Assembly: GCA_046091365.1 (NCBI GenBank)
Contig: JBJTBM010000006.1
Coordinates: 24,057 to 88,056 of the forward strand
Origin: Casp-actino8 sp046091365
GTDB lineage: Bacteria; Actinomycetota; Acidimicrobiia; Acidimicrobiales; Ilumatobacteraceae
DNA length: 64,000 nt
Direction of reading: 5' to 3'
Position 1 is the stretch's first letter. Each line of letters starts with the position of its first letter. The translations under genes and the position numbers were made by a program. The notes under the pieces were generated by a model. The model saw only the letters and a program-made list of their open reading frames with translations, ran no database searches and had not been told where the DNA came from. Positions 17,571 through 26,663 of the stretch are shown piece after piece.

Positions 17571-18710
17571 ATGAGAGGCAAGACCAGGTCACTTCTGCTG
17601 GCCATTCCGCTCGTGGCCGCCGGGGCGCTCAGCGCCTGTGGTGGGGACGACGGCGGCTCGGCATCCGAATCGGGCGGCGAGGGTGTGCTCTCGGGCGCCT
17701 GCCCGGAGACCATCGTCATCCAGACCGACTGGTTCCCGGAATCCGAACACGGTGCGCTGTACCAGATGCTCGGCTCGGACTACTCGGTCGACACCGGAAA
17801 GAAGATCGTCTCGGGAACCTTGATCGACTCGGCAGGCAAGGACACCGGGGTGACCCTCGAGGTCCGCACTGGTGGACCGGCCATCGGCTTCCAGCCGGTC
17901 TCGGCCACCATGGCCGCCGACGAGTCCATCACGATCGGCTACGCCTCGACCGACGATCAGGCGTTCAGCTACGACGAGATCCCGCTGCTGTCGGTCGTGG
18001 CACCGGTCGAGATCAACCCGCAGATCATCATGTGGGACCCCGAGACGTACCCCGACGTGGAGACCATCGCCGACCTCGGTGAGCAGGGCATCACGCTGAA
18101 CGTGTTCGGTGGTGGCACCTTCCTCGAGGTCTTCAAGGCCGAAGGTGTCGTGAGCGAGGACCAGATCGACCCGTCCTACGACGGGTCGCCGACTCGTTTC
18201 ATCTCCGAGGGTGGCCAGATCGCCCAGCAAGGCTTCGCTTCGGCCGAGCCGTGGCAGTACAAGAACGAGTTCACCGAGTGGGGCAAGGACGTCAAGTACC
18301 AGTTGATCCACGACGCCGGATTCCAGATCTACGCCGCCTCGTTGGCGATCCGCCAGTCCGACAAGGAAGCCCTGTCGGACTGCCTCAAGTTGTTCGTGCC
18401 GATCGTGCAGCAGGCGGCCATCGACTTCGTGAACAGCCCCGACCGCGCCAACGCGATCATCATCGACGCCGTCGAGCAGTACGCCGACTTCTGGGTTTAC
18501 GGCGAGGGTGTGGCCAAGTACTCGGTCGAGACCCAGAAGGAACTCGGACTCGTGGGCAACGGCCCCGACAAGACCCTGGGCAACTTCGACCTGGACCGCG
18601 CCAACGCCGCGCTCCAGCAGATGAAGGACGCCGGACTCGACGTGCCGGCCGATCTCACCGCCGAGGACATGTACACCAACGAGTTCATCAACGCCGACAT
18701 CGGTCTCTGA
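17571..18710 (+). CDS. ABC transporter substrate-binding lipoprotein (NitT/TauT-like)
   Basis: A 379-residue lipoprotein with an N-terminal signal and a lipobox (LSAC, Cys 23), followed by a Gly/Asp/Ser linker. The mature part looks like an NMT1/TauT-type periplasmic binding protein (ETIVIQTDWFPESEHGALYQ, GYASTDDQAF, FNVFGGGTFLEVFKAEGV-like hinge). GGGGAGG at 17560-17566 precedes ATG 17571. A hairpin at 17537-17553 lies in the leader. It is divergent from the ATPase/permease pair and has its own terminator. The ligand is unknown. Confidence 0.88.
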   Translation: MRGKTRSLLLAIPLVAAGALSACGGDDGGSASESGGEGVLSGACPETIVIQTDWFPESEHGALYQMLGSDYSVDTGKKIVSGTLIDSAGKDTGVTLEVRTGGPAIGFQPVSATMAADESITIGYASTDDQAFSYDEIPLLSVVAPVEINPQIIMWDPETYPDVETIADLGEQGITLNVFGGGTFLEVFKAEGVVSEDQIDPSYDGSPTRFISEGGQIAQQGFASAEPWQYKNEFTEWGKDVKYQLIHDAGFQIYAASLAIRQSDKEALSDCLKLFVPIVQQAAIDFVNSPDRANAIIIDAVEQYADFWVYGEGVAKYSVETQKELGLVGNGPDKTLGNFDLDRANAALQQMKDAGLDVPADLTAEDMYTNEFINADIGL

Positions 18711-18734
18711 CCGGAGTCGAACGAACTGGTGGGA

Positions 18735-18765
18735 GGGGGCCGGGCAACCGGCCCCCTTTCGCTTT
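18735..18765 (+). terminator. Intrinsic terminator of the substrate-binding protein gene
   Basis: A 9-bp GC stem (18735-18743 with 18748-18756) closed by a GCAA tetraloop and followed by TTTCGCTTTCT. It sits 24 nt past the stop codon. Confidence 0.85.
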
Positions 18766-18781
18766 CTCCGGCCAGAACCGC

Positions 18782-19558
18782 TCAGGCGCGGTGACGGAAC
18801 GTCGCGACTTCGCGCAGGACTTCCACGAACGCGCGGACCGCGCCGTCGACGAGCGCCTTGCCGTGCGCGGCCGTGGCCGCCGTGGGATCACCGATGTGGC
18901 CGTGGTCGCCGAAGTCGTTGCTCAACCAGCCGAACGCCACCGTGCCTCCGAATCGCACGTGCCGGTTGGCGGCGAGGTGTTCGGGAATGTCGCGCACGGC
19001 CCGTCCCATGTCGACCAGTTCGGGATGCAAGTGCAGCATCATCGAGGTCTCGTCGTGACCACCATGCACGCCCATGCCCGATTCCGACGCCGACGAGGCC
19101 CCGCCCTGATCTGCCGGTTGCGACGGGTGCGCGAGAAAGGTCTCGAGTCCGAACTGCAGTCGTAACTCGCGGTTGGCCATGGCCACCAACGCACTGTTGC
19201 CCCCGTGGCCGTTGAGGAAGACCAACTTGCGCGCCGGCGTCGCCGCCACGCACCGGCCGATGTCCTCGAGCACCGACAGCATGGTGCGCGCGGACAACCA
19301 GATGGTGCCGGCGCTCCACGCATGCTCGTTGCTCTTGGTGTAGGCGAGCGGGGGGAGCAACCAGGCGTCGACACCCTCGTCGACTGCTCGCGGCACCGCG
19401 GCCTCGGCGACCGCGGTCGCGATGGCCAGATCGGTGACGAGGGGCAGGTGCGGTCCGTGTTGCTCGATCGCCCCGAGTGGCAAGACGATCACCGACGAGG
19501 TACCCAGCGACGACGCGACCTGCGGTCCACGAAGATGCGAGATGTGACGCGAGGACAC
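18782..19558 (-). CDS. Creatininase family protein
   Basis: A 258-residue metal-dependent amidohydrolase of the creatininase/MftE family. Motifs: PLGAIEQHGPHLPLVTD (metal Glu and His), FLNGHGGNSALV, and HGGHDETSMM with a metal Glu. Members include creatininase, FAPy deformylases and mycofactocin MftE. No mycofactocin genes are nearby, so the substrate is open. GTG 19558 is preceded by TAGCCT (19565-19570) at 6 nt. It is divergent from the FAD protein. Confidence 0.88.
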   Translation of the reverse strand: MSSRHISHLRGPQVASSLGTSSVIVLPLGAIEQHGPHLPLVTDLAIATAVAEAAVPRAVDEGVDAWLLPPLAYTKSNEHAWSAGTIWLSARTMLSVLEDIGRCVAATPARKLVFLNGHGGNSALVAMANRELRLQFGLETFLAHPSQPADQGGASSASESGMGVHGGHDETSMMLHLHPELVDMGRAVRDIPEHLAANRHVRFGGTVAFGWLSNDFGDHGHIGDPTAATAAHGKALVDGAVRAFVEVLREVATFRHRA

Positions 19559-19592
19559 GGCGTCAGGCTACTCGCTGGGGCAAGATGTCGTC

Positions 19593-21152
19593 ATGAGCGC
19601 GCGAGACGACGATTTCGACGTGGTGGTGATCGGCGCCGGACACAACGGTCTGGTCGCCGCGACGTATCTCGCACGCTCGGGTCGCCGGGTGCTCTTGCTG
19701 GAAGCCCGCGAATCCGTGGGTGGATGTTCGTCGACGGAGGACTTCGCTGGCGCACGGGTCAACATCTGCAACTGCGACCACATCACTTTTCGCACCACTC
19801 CCGTGATGGAGGAATTGTCCTTGGCCGACCACGGTCTCGAGTACCTCGAGGTCGAGCCGAACCAGGTCAACGTTCCGTGGAACGGTGGTCCGGCCTGGCC
19901 GATCCTGCGCTCGGTCGAGGGCACCCTCGAGGGCTTACACCTCACCTATCCGCACCAGGTGGATGCCTATCTTCGTTACACGCGCGCCGCGATACCGGTG
20001 GCCCGACTGGTGTTGGCGGCCGCGGCCGCCGGACCCGAGCGGTCGCGCCTCGTGCGAACCGTGCTGGGCCGTTCGGGCCGCGGTGTTCGCAACCTGTTGG
20101 CCTGGAGTCGCATGAGCGCTGCCGACGTGATGCGCGACTTCTTCGACGATGAGGCGGTGTACGCGCCGGCGCTGGCGACCGGGCCCGTGGTGTGGGGACT
20201 CTCCCCCGAGCTGCCCGGCACCGGCCTCGGCGCATTGACCTACGCCTTCCGCCACGTGGCCGCCGTCGGTCGGCCCCGGGGAGGAAGCGGCATGTTGGGC
20301 GTGGCGTTGCAGTCGGCGTTCGCGGCCCACGGCGGAACTTTGCGCACGTCGACGGCCGTTGCGGCGATCGTGGTCGATGCGGGACGGGTACGCGGCGTCC
20401 GCACCGCTGATGGAGAGACGGTGACCGCCGGGGTGGTGGTGTCGGCTGCCGATCCGCGGCGCACGATTCTCGACTGGGTGCAGAATCCACCGGCCGGTGC
20501 GGGTCCGATGGTCGAACGCTGGCGAAGCGCCGCCCACCAACAGGGATACGAGAGCAAGATCGACGGGGTCATCTACGAGGTGCCGCGGTATCGACAAGTC
20601 GACGACGCGGTCTTTGGCGAACTCGGTGTCGACGCCGCGGTCGCCTCGACGATGATCGTGCCGAGCGTGGCCGAGATGCACGCGGCGTTCCTCGACATCC
20701 CCAACGGGGTGGTGGCCGAGCGACCCGTGCTCTTCGCCAACGTGCCCACGGTGCTCGACCCGACCATGGCGCCCCGGGGTCGCCACGTGTTCAGCCTCGA
20801 GGCACTCTTCACCCCGTACGCGCTTGCTGGAGGCTGGCCGAATTCACCCGAGCCACGACGTTGGCTCGATCGCTACTCGGGTCTCCTGACGAACCGGCCC
20901 CTCGACGCGATGACCGAGTGGCGGGCCATGACGCCCGACGTCTACGAGAACGCGTTCCACATGCCCGAAGGACACGCCACGAGTTTCGCCGGCGGACCCT
21001 TGGCCGCACTGCGGGGAGACCCGCCCGAGTTGGTCCGCTACGAAACGCCCATTCCCGGGCTGTTCCTGTGTGGCGCGGCCACCTTCCCCGGAGCGGGCAT
21101 CTGGGGGGCCAGCGGTCGGCATTGCGCGCGCCACATCATGAGGCGCGACTGA
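19593..21152 (+). CDS. FAD-dependent oxidoreductase, phytoene-desaturase (CrtI)-like
   Basis: A 519-residue flavoprotein. The N-terminal dinucleotide fold reads VVVIGAGHNGLVAATYLARSG and continues into LLLEARESVGG. The C-terminal FAD motif is GLFLCGAATFPGAGIWGASG, as in CrtI/retinol-saturase-type NAD(P)/FAD proteins. No other carotenoid genes are nearby, so a role in pigment synthesis is not supported. A CAAGAT hexamer lies 6 nt before the ATG. Confidence 0.87.
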   Translation: MSARDDDFDVVVIGAGHNGLVAATYLARSGRRVLLLEARESVGGCSSTEDFAGARVNICNCDHITFRTTPVMEELSLADHGLEYLEVEPNQVNVPWNGGPAWPILRSVEGTLEGLHLTYPHQVDAYLRYTRAAIPVARLVLAAAAAGPERSRLVRTVLGRSGRGVRNLLAWSRMSAADVMRDFFDDEAVYAPALATGPVVWGLSPELPGTGLGALTYAFRHVAAVGRPRGGSGMLGVALQSAFAAHGGTLRTSTAVAAIVVDAGRVRGVRTADGETVTAGVVVSAADPRRTILDWVQNPPAGAGPMVERWRSAAHQQGYESKIDGVIYEVPRYRQVDDAVFGELGVDAAVASTMIVPSVAEMHAAFLDIPNGVVAERPVLFANVPTVLDPTMAPRGRHVFSLEALFTPYALAGGWPNSPEPRRWLDRYSGLLTNRPLDAMTEWRAMTPDVYENAFHMPEGHATSFAGGPLAALRGDPPELVRYETPIPGLFLCGAATFPGAGIWGASGRHCARHIMRRD

Positions 21153-21169
21153 ACTTCAGTCGTCGAGGG

Positions 21170-21217
21170 CCACACGCGATCAGGCGTCCAGCGCCACACG
21201 CGATCAGGCGTCCAGCG
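21170..21217. repeat. 24-bp exact tandem duplication at the 3' end of the phosphoribosyltransferase gene
   Basis: Two identical 24-bp units (21170-21193 and 21194-21217) plus a partial third copy. Each copy carries the last codons and the stop of the phosphoribosyltransferase gene on the minus strand. Confidence 0.9.
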
Positions 21218-21701
21218 CCACTCCGGCGCGACGCACCACCGGCTCCTTGTCGCTCCACGGGAAGTTGATCCACAAGTTCGTGCGCTTCCAGACGTAGTCG
21301 GACTGAACCACCGAATGGGGCTTCTCGTACAACACCGCGGTGCGCACCTCGCCCACCTTGCCCTCGCAGAACTGCTGCACACTGCGCAAGGTGTGCCCGG
21401 TGTCGGCGACGTCGTCGGCGATCAGGATGCGGGCGTCGGCGAGATCGACGAAATCGGGGGCCGGCGGCAGTATGCGCGGGACCTCGAGGCGCTCGTCCAC
21501 GCCCGTGTAGAACTCGACGTTCATCGTGTAGACGTTCTTCACCGAGAGGGCGTAGCCGAGGGCACCGCCGATGAGCAGTCCACCGCGGGCGATCGACAGG
21601 ATCATGTCGGGCTCGTAACCGTCGTCGGCGACCATGTGGGCCAGCGTTCGCGACGCCGTCCCGAAGATCTCCCACGTCATGATCTCGCGCTCGTTCGACA
21701 C
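21204..21701 (-). CDS. Phosphoribosyltransferase (xanthine-guanine type)
   Basis: A 165-residue type I PRTase. The PRPP-binding motif ILIADDVADTGHTL is at about 91, and ILSIARGGLLIGGALGYAL precedes it. A C-terminal segment WINFPWSDKEP resembles purine PRTases of the Gpt/Hpt kind, so purine base salvage is likely. GTG 21701 is preceded by AGGAG, so I use it rather than upstream codons. The C-terminus VALDA and its stop are duplicated downstream in frame. Confidence 0.86.
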   Translation of the reverse strand: MSNEREIMTWEIFGTASRTLAHMVADDGYEPDMILSIARGGLLIGGALGYALSVKNVYTMNVEFYTGVDERLEVPRILPPAPDFVDLADARILIADDVADTGHTLRSVQQFCEGKVGEVRTAVLYEKPHSVVQSDYVWKRTNLWINFPWSDKEPVVRRAGVALDA

Positions 21702-21784
21702 TTTCGCTCCTCGTCCGTCGTCGCCATCGTCGCGCCGACGAGCACAACCTAGATCATGAGGACGGTCCGCCCCCCTTCGCCGGC

Positions 21785-21801
21785 GTTGACTTGTTGTCAA
21801 C
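21785..21801. other. Short inverted repeat between PPK2 and PRTase genes
   Basis: GTTGAC and GTCAAC form a perfect 6-bp palindrome around a 5-nt spacer, 9 nt past the end of the PPK2 gene. It could be a weak hairpin or an operator for the downstream PRTase gene. No T-tract follows it. Confidence 0.35.
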
Positions 21802-21810
21802 GGTCGCGGC

Positions 21811-22623
21811 TCAGACGATCTTGACGCCCTTGAGATCGTCCTTCGGAGCGGGCAACTGGGGATTCATGCGCTCGAGGGCTTCGAGGATGATCTTGGCGAC
21901 CGCGAGGTCGCGCACCCATTTCACGTCAGCGGGAATCACGTACCACGGCGCGTGGGGACGCGAGGTCTCGCGCATCACGTCCTCGTACGCCGCCTGGTAC
22001 GACGGCCAGATCTCGCGGTCACTGATGTCGCTCGGGTCGTGTTTCCAACTACTCTCGGGATTATCGATACGCTTTTGCAGGCGGAGTCGTTGAACCTCGT
22101 GGGAGACGTGGAGGTAGAACTTCAGCACCGTCGTTCCCTCGTCGACGAGCAACTGCTCGAAGTCGCGCACATGTCGGTAGCGGGCACGCCAGATCTCCTC
22201 GGGGACCAGGTTCTTGACGCGCGGCACCAGGATGTCCTCGTAGTGACTGCGATTCCAGACGCCGACCTCGCCCCGGGCCGGACACGCGGCGTGACACCGC
22301 CACAGGTAGTCGTGCTGCCGCTCCGATCCAGCGGGCACCTTGAAGCTCACCACCCGTACCCCGGCCGGGTTCATGCCCGTCATCACGTGGCGCACGAGGC
22401 CGTCCTTGCCCGAGGCGTCCCGACCCTGCAGGATGACAAGGAGGCTCTGCGAGGCCTCGGCGATGAGTCGATGCTGGAGAAAGGCCATTTGGCCGATGAC
22501 CTTGGCCAATTCGCCCTTGGCAGAATCCTTGTCCCAGCCGAGAGTCTCGTCGGTGGACCGCGAATCGAGATCGAGGGCCTTACCCCCGGGCACGAGGAAC
22601 TTCTTCATGAGTCGATCGGCCAC
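21811..22623 (-). CDS. Polyphosphate kinase 2 family protein
   Basis: A 270-residue PPK2-type enzyme that moves phosphate between polyphosphate and nucleotides. Walker A is LQGRDASGKDG and Walker B-like is VWNRSHYEDILVPRV. The NRSHYED form resembles members acting on AMP/ADP (class III-like, from memory). The C-terminal WYVIPADVKWVRDLAVAKII is typical. I place the start at GTG 22623 because TACTGT (22630-22635) lies 6 nt upstream; ATG 22608 is the alternative. Confidence 0.9.
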   Translation of the reverse strand: MADRLMKKFLVPGGKALDLDSRSTDETLGWDKDSAKGELAKVIGQMAFLQHRLIAEASQSLLVILQGRDASGKDGLVRHVMTGMNPAGVRVVSFKVPAGSERQHDYLWRCHAACPARGEVGVWNRSHYEDILVPRVKNLVPEEIWRARYRHVRDFEQLLVDEGTTVLKFYLHVSHEVQRLRLQKRIDNPESSWKHDPSDISDREIWPSYQAAYEDVMRETSRPHAPWYVIPADVKWVRDLAVAKIILEALERMNPQLPAPKDDLKGVKIV

Positions 22624-22645
22624 GAGCCGACAGTACTCCGACCGG

Positions 22646-22915
22646 TCAGGGTCGGTCTGGCTCCGGTACGTACGGGCAGTGGCGACAGCCGCTGTCACAG
22701 CAATACCCCCGGTCGGCCAGGAACCGTGCCGTGAAGACCGTGTATCCACTCGATGGATCCCGATAGGTCTGCCGGCGACGGGCGACCGCGTCCGCATGGC
22801 GGCGCATCACCTCGACGAATTGGGCCGAGTCGGGGGCCAGACGCCGCGGCAGGGGTATGTCGATTCCGTCCGCCCGCAACCGTCGCCCGCCGTTCACCCG
22901 TTCATTGTCGTCCAC
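22646..22915 (-). CDS. DUF5522-like small cysteine-rich protein
   Basis: About 89 residues ending in the motif GYTVFTARFLADRGYCCDSGCRHCPY (split here as GYTVFTARFL and ADRGYCCDSGCRHCPY), with four clustered cysteines suited to binding a metal. This is the DUF5522 pattern; the function is unknown. The start is uncertain: GTG 22915 is used, GTG 22897 has a GACAAT hexamer 6 nt upstream, and TTG 22966 is also open. It lies 22 bp before the PPK2 start and is probably co-transcribed with it. Confidence 0.72.
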   Translation of the reverse strand: MDDNERVNGGRRLRADGIDIPLPRRLAPDSAQFVEVMRRHADAVARRRQTYRDPSSGYTVFTARFLADRGYCCDSGCRHCPYVPEPDRP

Positions 22916-22948
22916 AAGCGACGTCGATGTCGGGTCGGCCCGTCTTCC

Positions 22949-22977
22949 TTGACCCCGAGGCGACAACGGCTAGGGTA
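22949..22977. promoter_or_regulatory. Predicted promoter, possibly bidirectional
   Basis: On the plus strand TTGACC (22949-22954) and TAGGGT (22971-22976) are 16 nt apart and point to the peptide-binding lipoprotein gene. The reverse complement of 22972-22977 is TACCCT, a usable -10 box for the DUF5522/PPK2 genes. Confidence 0.5.
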
Positions 22978-23081
22978 CGGAGGTGCGCGACGGTGGGGGC
23001 CGTGTTCGTCAGCCTCTTTCGTGGTCACATCGTGAACAACATATCGAGTCCCAACGACTCGGTCGACAAGGGGGAATGCAC

Positions 23082-24797
23082 GTGAAAACTTCCAGACGGC
23101 GTTCGGGGCGAGTCCTCGGCGCGACACTCGCGAGCCTCATGGTCTTCGCCGTGGCCTGTGGCGGTGGTGATGACGGGGGCGACACTTCCGGCAACACCGA
23201 CACCACCGACGGTTCGGCGGCCACCGAGGCACCCACCACCGAACCCGGCGGCGAGCCGGTTGCCGGAGGTACCTTGCGCGTCGGCCTCGAGGCCGACGTC
23301 GACGGCCTCAACCCGACCGCCTCGGCACTGGCCGTCTCCGGCTTGACCATGGCCCAGGCGGTGTTCGATCCGTTGTTCACCTTCACCGCCGACGGCGAGG
23401 TCGTGCCGTTTCTGGCCGAGTCGATGGAACCGAACGCCGACTACACCGAGTGGACGTTGAAGTTGCGCGAGGGTTTGACGTTCCATGACGGCACGCCGCT
23501 CACCGTGGACGCCGTCATCAAGCAGTTCGAGATCACGCGCAACGATCCCTTGGTGGGTCTCGCCGTGCGCCCCTACTACCCGGAGACCGATGCGGTCGCC
23601 AAGATCGACGACCTCACCATGGTCTTCAAGCCCCTCGAGCCGAGCCAGTTCTTCCCGTCGGCGCTGACCGCCCAGTTGGGCTACATCGCTTCGCCGACCT
23701 GGCTCGACGCCTTGGCCGACGATCCGACCCTCGAGCAGCAACCCGTAGGCACCGGACCGTTCAAGTTCGAGAGCCGCACCGAGGATTCGGTGACCCGGTT
23801 CGTGCGCAACGATGCCTGGTGGGGTTCCGCACTCATGGGTCCGGTGTACCTCGACGCGATCGAGTTCTACCCGGTCCCCGACCCCGACACGCGCACGGAG
23901 TTGTTGTTGAACGGTGACCTCGACGTCATCCACACCACCGACACGGCCCAGTTCCAGACCTACCGCGACGATTCCTCGCTCACGCTCGAAATCACCGACA
24001 AAGGCGAGGAGTTCTTCTTGATGATCAACACCGCCAAGGCTCCTTTCGACGACGTGCGCGTTCGCAAGGCCCTGGCGTTGGCCACCGACCGTCAGGGCTA
24101 CTACGACCTCTTCAACGCCGGCGAGGGCCGTCTGGCCGATCAGATGTTCACCCCGGACAGTCCGTACTACAACCCCGACGTCGTTCAGGAAGGCAACGAT
24201 CCCGAAGGAGCGGCGGCCCTCGTCGCCGAGTACTGCGGAGAGAATCCGACGAGCGCGGACGGCGTCGCCCAGTGCACCGACGGCAAGGTCAACATGGAGT
24301 ACCAGTGGTCCGGACCCTCGGTCCTGGCCACCCGTATCGCCGACTTCTTCAACGAGAGTTGGAAGGACTTGTTCAACGTCACCTTCGACGAGAAGTCGCA
24401 GGCCGACCACATCCAAGAAGCCGCTCTCGGAATCTACAACGTCGTCGGCTGGCGTCAGTTCGGCGCCGAGAACCCCGGCGACGACCGGGTCTGGTGGGAG
24501 TGCCGGAACATCGGCGGCATCTCGTTGAACTGGCCGCGTTACTGCTCCGAGGAGCGCGACGCGCTCATCAAGGAGATCGCCAACCCGGCGTCGCCCGACG
24601 ATCGTGTGGGCCTCCTTCAGAAGTTGGTCCAGAACCTCCACGACTCCTACGCCTACATCTTCATGACCCACTCGTCGTGGGCCGTGGTGAACAGCGAAAG
24701 GGTGCACGGACTGTGCGACCGGGTGTCACCGGCGGGAGATCCGCTGCCGTGCTCGACCAACGGCCGGATGTACTTCCAGTCGACCTGGCTGAGCTGA
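23082..24797 (+). CDS. ABC transporter substrate-binding lipoprotein, family 5 (peptide type)
   Basis: A 571-residue lipoprotein. It has a signal with a VAC lipobox, then a Gly/Asp/Thr linker, then an SBP_bac_5 domain (GGTLRVGLEADVDGLNP, GLTFHDGTPLTVDAV, NTAKAPFDDVRVRKALALATD). It captures oligopeptides or similar ligands for the permease encoded next. I take GTG 23082 because AGGGGGA ends 6 nt before it; ATG 23076 is too close to that SD. The four transporter genes follow after 34 bp. Confidence 0.92.
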   Translation: MKTSRRRSGRVLGATLASLMVFAVACGGGDDGGDTSGNTDTTDGSAATEAPTTEPGGEPVAGGTLRVGLEADVDGLNPTASALAVSGLTMAQAVFDPLFTFTADGEVVPFLAESMEPNADYTEWTLKLREGLTFHDGTPLTVDAVIKQFEITRNDPLVGLAVRPYYPETDAVAKIDDLTMVFKPLEPSQFFPSALTAQLGYIASPTWLDALADDPTLEQQPVGTGPFKFESRTEDSVTRFVRNDAWWGSALMGPVYLDAIEFYPVPDPDTRTELLLNGDLDVIHTTDTAQFQTYRDDSSLTLEITDKGEEFFLMINTAKAPFDDVRVRKALALATDRQGYYDLFNAGEGRLADQMFTPDSPYYNPDVVQEGNDPEGAAALVAEYCGENPTSADGVAQCTDGKVNMEYQWSGPSVLATRIADFFNESWKDLFNVTFDEKSQADHIQEAALGIYNVVGWRQFGAENPGDDRVWWECRNIGGISLNWPRYCSEERDALIKEIANPASPDDRVGLLQKLVQNLHDSYAYIFMTHSSWAVVNSERVHGLCDRVSPAGDPLPCSTNGRMYFQSTWLS

Positions 24798-24831
24798 CAA
24801 CGGCCTCCCCGAACGGGATTCCACACAACAC

Positions 24832-25788
24832 ATGAGGTACTACGTTCAAAGGGTCGCCCTTGCCGTTCTTCTGCTCCTCGCGGTGAGCATGCTCACCTTC
24901 GGGGCGTTGAACGTGCTGGGCGACCCTTTGTTCAACATCCTCGGGCCGGTCGCGGGCGACGTCAACAATCCCGACAGCATCAAGATGATCGAGGTCGCCA
25001 AGCGCGAGTTCAGCCTCGATCGTCCACTGCCGGTGCGCTACGCGATTTGGCTCTCCGACTTCGTACGGGGCGACTTCGGTGTCACCTTCAGTTCCACCGG
25101 CCAACCGCCGGTCTCCGGCGTCATCTCCGAACGACTGCCGCGCACCGTCACCTTGGTGGCTCTGGCCCAGATGTTCGCCATCTTCGTCTCCATTCCGTGG
25201 GCCCTCATCACGGCCTCGCGCGCCGGCCGGGTCGCCGACCGCATTTCGACGCTCAACGCGTTCTTCCTGGTCGCCATGCCCAACTTCGCCCTGGCCGTCA
25301 TCCTCAAATACGTCTTCAGCATCCGCCTCGGCTGGATGCCACTGACGTTCGTCGCCGACGACCCGTGGCGCAGTCGTCTGTTCCAGATGATTCTGCCCGC
25401 ACTCACCATCGGACTTCCCGTCGCCGCCGTCTACCAACGACTCCTGCGCACCGACATCATCACCACGCTGCAGCAGGACTTCATCCTGCTGGCCCGCACC
25501 AAGGGGCTGTCGCGCACCCGCATCCTGTTGGTGCACGCGTTGCGACCGTCGCTGTTCTCCTTCATCACGGTGGTGGGTCTCAACACCGGGGCCCTCATCG
25601 GAGGTTCGATCGTCTCGGAGACCGTCTTTCGCATCCCGGGCATCGGGTCGACCCTCGTCGAGTCCGTCCTGCGCAACGACTTCCCCGTCGTGTTGGCCAT
25701 CGTCATGATCGTCGCTTCGTCGTTCGTCGTCATCAACCTGCTCGTGGACTTCGCCTACACTCTGATCGATCCGAGGGTGCGCCGATGA
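24832..25788 (+). CDS. Peptide-type ABC transporter permease DppB-like
   Basis: A 318-residue permease with about six helices. It starts RYYVQRVALAVLLLLAVSMLTF and has the loop ARTKGLSRTRILLVHALRPS and the end segment LVDFAYTLIDPRVR, all typical of DppB/OppB. The stop overlaps the dppC-like start as ATGA. Confidence 0.94.
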   Translation: MRYYVQRVALAVLLLLAVSMLTFGALNVLGDPLFNILGPVAGDVNNPDSIKMIEVAKREFSLDRPLPVRYAIWLSDFVRGDFGVTFSSTGQPPVSGVISERLPRTVTLVALAQMFAIFVSIPWALITASRAGRVADRISTLNAFFLVAMPNFALAVILKYVFSIRLGWMPLTFVADDPWRSRLFQMILPALTIGLPVAAVYQRLLRTDIITTLQQDFILLARTKGLSRTRILLVHALRPSLFSFITVVGLNTGALIGGSIVSETVFRIPGIGSTLVESVLRNDFPVVLAIVMIVASSFVVINLLVDFAYTLIDPRVRR

Positions 25789-26663
25789 CCACCGAGAACA
25801 ACTCCGCCGGCGACGAGACCTCGGTCACCCGCAAGAAACTGGGCTTCGGCTTCTGGCTGTGCGTGACGTGGCTGGCGCTCATGGTTTTCATCGCCCTCTT
25901 CACGCCACTGCTCCCCCTCAAGAGCCCGACATCCAACTTCATCGATTCGACACAGGGACGCCCTCCCTACGCACCATCGTGGAAGCACTGGTTCGGCACC
26001 GACAAGGACGCCCGAGACGTCTTCGCCCGAACGTTGTACGGCGCGCGCATCTCGTTGACCGTGGGATTCTCGGCCATCACCGCCGGATTCATGATCGGTG
26101 GCACCGTCGGTGTCCTCTCCGGCTACTTCAGGGGCTGGATCGACCGCGTCAGCTCCTTCGTGTTCGTGGTGCTGTTGTCGTTCCCGTCGCTCGTGCTGGC
26201 GATCCTGTTGACCTCGCTCATCGAGCGCAGTCTGCTCACGGTGTCACTCGTCCTGGGGCTGCTCAGCATCGCCCCGGTGGGCCGTCTGGCCCGGGCGGCC
26301 ACGCTGCAATACGCCGACCGCGAGTTTGTCCTGGCCGCCCGACAGATCGGAGCCAAGGACCGACGCATCATCGTCAAGGAGATCCTGCCGAACGTGGCGA
26401 TCCCGATGTCGTCGTTGGCCCTGCTCGGAATGGCGGTCGCCGTCGTCGCCGAGGGTGGTCTGGCGTTCCTCGGGTTGTCGGTCGAAAAGGGCATCACGTG
26501 GGGCGGCCTCATCCAACTTGGATCCGACGCCTCCAAGACCCTCGAGAAGGCACCCTGGATCTCGTTCTTCCCGATCATGATGCTCTTCCTCACGGTGCTC
26601 TCGCTGAACTTCGCCGGCGATCGACTGCGCACGTACTTCGACGTCAAGGAGATGACGCTGTGA
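25785..26663 (+). CDS. Peptide-type ABC transporter permease DppC-like
   Basis: A 292-residue second permease: HWFGTDKDARDVFARTLYGAR, AARQIGAKDRRIIVKEILPN (EAA-type loop) and LAFLGLSVEKGITWGGLI are classic DppC/OppC features. It starts at ATG 25785 inside the previous stop. Its own stop overlaps the next start as GTGA. Confidence 0.94.
   Translation: MTTENNSAGDETSVTRKKLGFGFWLCVTWLALMVFIALFTPLLPLKSPTSNFIDSTQGRPPYAPSWKHWFGTDKDARDVFARTLYGARISLTVGFSAITAGFMIGGTVGVLSGYFRGWIDRVSSFVFVVLLSFPSLVLAILLTSLIERSLLTVSLVLGLLSIAPVGRLARAATLQYADREFVLAARQIGAKDRRIIVKEILPNVAIPMSSLALLGMAVAVVAEGGLAFLGLSVEKGITWGGLIQLGSDASKTLEKAPWISFFPIMMLFLTVLSLNFAGDRLRTYFDVKEMTL

Noticed and set aside
18782..19558. Creatininase-family gene as mycofactocin mftE
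   Set aside because: No mftA-D or mftF genes are nearby.
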